From Mucilaginibacter sp. PAMB04168 (GTDB taxonomy: Bacteria > Bacteroidota > Bacteroidia > Sphingobacteriales > Sphingobacteriaceae): a stretch of 64,000 nt of DNA. Under the pieces are notes generated by a model that saw nothing but the letters and a program-made list of their open reading frames with translations, did no database searches and was not told where the DNA came from. The position numbers and the translations under genes are program-made. The stretch covers positions 1,674,001 through 1,738,000 of the forward strand of contig NZ_CP155079.2 of NCBI RefSeq assembly GCF_039634365.2. Direction: 5' to 3'. Shown here in pieces: positions 61,929 through 64,000 of the stretch (the stretch's first letter is position 1; the number at the start of each line of letters is the position of its first letter).

Positions 61929-62477
61929 ATGAAGATATATACCAAAACCGGCGACAAAGGTTTAACCTCCCTGATAGGAGGTAACCGAGTGCCTAAATAT
62001 CATATTCGTATCGAAAGCTATGGTACTGTTGACGAGCTAAACGCTTATTTGGGTTTAATTGCCGACCAGGATATTCAACTGCAGGACAAAAAAGTATTAC
62101 AGCATATACAAAATAACTTGTTTGTAATAGGTGCATTGCTTGCGGCAGAGCCCGGAAAGTCGAGAATGACCATACCCGATTTAACTGATGGCGATATCGA
62201 CCTATTAGAGCACGAAATGGATGCAATAGAAATCCAGTTGCCGGAGTTAAAACATTTTATACTGCCTGGCGGTAGTAATGCCATATCATTTTGCCATGTA
62301 GCCAGGTGCGTATGCCGCCGGGCCGAACGTGTAGTGGTGCAATTGGCTACAGAGAGTGTTGTTGATGAAAAAATTGTGATATATTTAAACAGACTGAGCG
62401 ATTACCTGTTTATGCTGGCACGTAAAGTAGGGCACGATCAGCAAATACCTGAAAATAAATGGGAACCAGGTGTATAA
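61929..62477 (+). CDS. cob(I)alamin adenosyltransferase, PduO type
   Basis: A 182-residue enzyme that adenosylates cob(I)alamin to coenzyme B12. The N-terminal KIYTKTGDKGLTSLIGG ATP-binding loop and a central SYGTVDELNAYLGL helix are diagnostic; FCHVARCVCRRAERVV closes the active site. Other B12 genes are not seen here. Confidence 0.93.
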   Translation: MKIYTKTGDKGLTSLIGGNRVPKYHIRIESYGTVDELNAYLGLIADQDIQLQDKKVLQHIQNNLFVIGALLAAEPGKSRMTIPDLTDGDIDLLEHEMDAIEIQLPELKHFILPGGSNAISFCHVARCVCRRAERVVVQLATESVVDEKIVIYLNRLSDYLFMLARKVGHDQQIPENKWEPGV

Positions 62478-62495
62478 TCGGTGTAGAAAAAATTA

Positions 62496-62528
62496 TTTGA
62501 TAAATCATTCAGAAATATTATATTTTTG
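62496..62528 (+). promoter_or_regulatory. Bacteroidetes-type promoter for DUF2795 gene
   Basis: TTTG (62496-62499), a 21-base spacer, and TATTTTTG (62521-62528) fit the TTTG-N19-21-TAnnTTTG consensus exactly; the transcript would have a leader of about 35 bases. Confidence 0.65.
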
Positions 62529-62568
62529 CGAAAATTGATAAATTAACCCCAACAATAAATTATAACGT

Positions 62569-62790
62569 ATGTACTGGACTCTTGAATTGGCTTCACATCT
62601 GGAAGATGCACCATGGCCTGCTACAAAAGATGAACTGATTGATTATGCTATCCGTTCGGGTGCGCCTGTTGAGGTGATTGAAAACCTGCAGGCATTGGAG
62701 GATGATGGTGAACCTTATGAAAATATTGAGGAGATTTGGCCTGATTATCCAACTAAAGATGATTTCTTTTTTAACGAAGACGAATATTAA
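62569..62790 (+). CDS. DUF2795 protein
   Basis: A 73-residue acidic protein with the MYWTLELASHLEDAPWPATK start and an EDDGEPYENIEEIWPDYPT segment, characteristic of DUF2795. A small helical fold, cytoplasmic, function unknown; common in Sphingobacteriaceae. A hairpin with T-run follows. Confidence 0.9.
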   Translation: MYWTLELASHLEDAPWPATKDELIDYAIRSGAPVEVIENLQALEDDGEPYENIEEIWPDYPTKDDFFFNEDEY

Positions 62791-62792
62791 AA

Positions 62793-62820
62793 ATAGCCCG
62801 CATAAGCGGGTTTTTTTATT
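62793..62820 (+). terminator. terminator of the DUF2795 gene
   Basis: A short G/C-rich stem (62796-62801 with 62806-62811, one G-T pair), four-base loop and seven Ts. Confidence 0.85.
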
Positions 62821-62894
62821 TTATAACAACAATTTGGAATGGTTTTGGTTAGGTAAGTAATAAATACATTTATCAAACTAAAACACTTACCCAA

Positions 62895-63041
62895 ATGAGA
62901 GGCTTATTGTACATTATTGCTGTTATCCTTATTATAGGATGGGCATTAGGAGCGTTTGTTTACAATGTTGGAGGCTTAATCCACATTTTAATTGTTATAG
63001 CGATTATTGCTTTAATATTAGGTATAATTCGTAGGGCGTAA
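62895..63041 (+). CDS. small lmo0937-type membrane protein (copy 1)
   Basis: A 48-residue protein (MRGLLYIIAVILII...RRA) with two hydrophobic helices separated by VYNVGGLIH. It matches the lmo0937 group of tiny two-helix membrane proteins, often stress-induced. Function unknown. Confidence 0.75.
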   Translation: MRGLLYIIAVILIIGWALGAFVYNVGGLIHILIVIAIIALILGIIRRA

Positions 63042-63056
63042 CTAAATATTAAAACT

Positions 63057-63218
63057 ATGAGAGGCTTATTATATTTAGTAGCAGTAATATTAGTCATATT
63101 GTGGGTAGTAGGATTTCTATTCCACGGACTTGGAACTTTCGGTGACGGTAGCATTATTCACGTATTGCTGGTCATTGCAATTATCGCTATTCTGTTAGGA
63201 GTTATCCGCAGGGCATAA
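63057..63218 (+). CDS. small lmo0937-type membrane protein (copy 2)
   Basis: A 53-residue paralogue of the preceding gene (MRGLLYLVAVILVI...RRA), 15 bases downstream. The loop is longer (FHGLGTFGDGSIIH). The identical ends MRGLLY and GxIRRA point to a tandem duplication. Confidence 0.75.
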   Translation: MRGLLYLVAVILVILWVVGFLFHGLGTFGDGSIIHVLLVIAIIAILLGVIRRA

Positions 63219-63242
63219 TTGACTATAAAGAATAATTAATTG

Positions 63243-63272
63243 AGCCGCGCGTTGTTAAACGTGCGGCTTTTT
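63243..63272 (+). terminator. terminator after the lmo0937-type pair
   Basis: An 11-bp stem (63243-63253 with 63258-63268, one G-T pair), four-base loop and T-run. It overlaps the ispD 3' end, so it may serve both strands. Confidence 0.85.
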
Positions 63273-63974
63273 GTTTATCAGTAATTCGGCTATGGCTATA
63301 TCTTCCGGAAACGTGATCTTAAAATTCTGATAGCTGCCCTCAACAATATGAATTGCATGACCGGCTAATTCAGCTACGCTGGCATCGTCAGTAAAGCTTT
63401 CCTGGTAAGAGCACTCATAAGCACGCTTTAGTAAATCTGCTTTAAAGGTTTGTGGGGTTTGCACCAGGTATATTTCATCGCGCAGCAGGCTTTGTGTATG
63501 GGCTGCCTTTACCTGCCTAACCGAATCACGGCTTTTAACAGCTACCACTACAGCGCCCTGCCGGGCGGCTTGCTGGTACGCCGCCTCAATGGTTTGGGCG
63601 CTTACAAGCGGGCGCACGGCGTCATGCACCGCTACCAACGCATCATCGGGTACTAATTTCAATCCGCTTTTTACCGAATGGAAGCGGGTAGGCCCTCCGC
63701 CCACTAACTGGTGAGTAACGTTAAAACTGTGCTCGGCGCATAACTGCTGCCAGTATTCATGGAAGGCTTCGGGCAAAACCACAATAAGCTTAGGTTGCGA
63801 ATTGCTGTTGTGAAAAGCAAGCAAAGTGTGCATCAAAACAGGCAACCCGTTAAGCAGAAGAAATTGCTTAGGCACCGCCGCCTGCATACGTGTGCCCGAA
63901 CCACCGGCTACAATAATAGCATAGTTAGCCGTGTGAGGTGAGACATGGGATGCGAGATGAACGTCGTATGGCAT
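63255..63974 (-). CDS. ispD: 2-C-methyl-D-erythritol 4-phosphate cytidylyltransferase
   Basis: A 239-residue enzyme of the non-mevalonate isoprenoid pathway. The nucleotide-binding IVAGGSGTRMQAAVPKQF (about residues 20-37, with the conserved Arg and Lys), VAVHDAVRPLVS and SFTDDASVAEL motifs identify it. The N-terminus is about 15 residues longer than usual, and an internal start is not excluded. Its 5' neighbour lies outside the window. Confidence 0.93.
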   Translation of the reverse strand: MPYDVHLASHVSPHTANYAIIVAGGSGTRMQAAVPKQFLLLNGLPVLMHTLLAFHNSNSQPKLIVVLPEAFHEYWQQLCAEHSFNVTHQLVGGGPTRFHSVKSGLKLVPDDALVAVHDAVRPLVSAQTIEAAYQQAARQGAVVVAVKSRDSVRQVKAAHTQSLLRDEIYLVQTPQTFKADLLKRAYECSYQESFTDDASVAELAGHAIHIVEGSYQNFKITFPEDIAIAELLINKKPHV

Positions 63975-64000
63975 AGTTAAAGTTGATGTGAATGCGCCTG

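Noticed and set aside
1..64000. CRISPR arrays, insertion sequences, rRNA genes or complete tRNA genes
   Set aside because: None was seen on either strand; no transposase or integrase gene was found and no intact tRNA beyond the fragment at 32225.

Overview
The window reads as chromosome of a Bacteroidota bacterium, most likely a Sphingobacteriaceae member close to Mucilaginibacter or Pedobacter. This is judged from the gene families (DUF3347, DUF4920, DUF2795, DUF6428, HYC_CC_PP-type small proteins), the lack of Shine-Dalgarno sequences, and promoter-like sites of the Bacteroidetes form TTTG-N19-21-TAnnTTTG. The genus call is inference.

Region 1 (1 to about 32.25 kb) is a dense metal-resistance island. 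A copper block (1-16.3 kb) holds a partial CPC-type Cu+ P-type ATPase, an HMA-domain chaperone, an AraC-type regulator carrying an HMA-like domain, two very large multicopper oxidases with C-terminal extensions that look like outer-membrane beta-barrels, three DUF305 proteins, a 19-cysteine Csp-like four-helix copper protein, two DUF3347 proteins, a haem-binding-domain protein and a CPH-type (CopB) ATPase. An unrelated HhH/PD-(D/E)XK-like nuclease sits inside it. Next come a methyltransferase, a mercury-uptake-like operon (ArsR-MerTP-small zinc ribbon, with no MerA in view), several tiny Cys/His-rich exported proteins, and a Cus-type RND efflux operon (HMBD protein, CusA split into two frames, TolC, two HMBD-bearing adaptors). 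The block ends with a complete arsenic operon on the minus strand (ArsR, DUF6428, ArsN2, ArsC, a secreted ArsC-like pseudo-enzyme, Acr3, two metallophosphoesterases).

At 32225-32246 there is a 3' tRNA fragment followed directly by a strong terminator. It looks like the attachment site at the right end of an integrated element, so the whole metal island would be mobile DNA whose left end, integrase and transfer genes lie outside the window.

Region 2 (32.3-41 kb) is host DNA holding a decayed prophage: a terminase small subunit, a frameshifted tail-type gene, a frameshifted tape-measure gene fused by deletion to the tail end of a glucosaminidase, a holin-like protein, and an orphan LexA/S24-type repressor, mixed with small hypothetical genes, a cupin and a GNAT enzyme.

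Region 3 (41-64 kb) is ordinary chromosome: response regulator, M16 peptidase, HAD phosphatase plus two glycosyltransferases, Gly-rich RRM protein, a chromosomal DUF3347 lipoprotein, citrate synthase, GH43, esterase, TolB/amidohydrolase fusion, dicarboxylate symporter, DUF72, MBL hydrolase, DUF4920, GH19, PduO cobalamin adenosyltransferase, DUF2795, two tiny membrane proteins and IspD.

Most intriguing are the oxidase-barrel fusions, the secreted pseudo-arsenate reductase, the split CusA, the HMA-AraC regulator, the near-leaderless Cys/His-rich peptide genes with a shared upstream 15-mer, and the deletion-fused phage gene.
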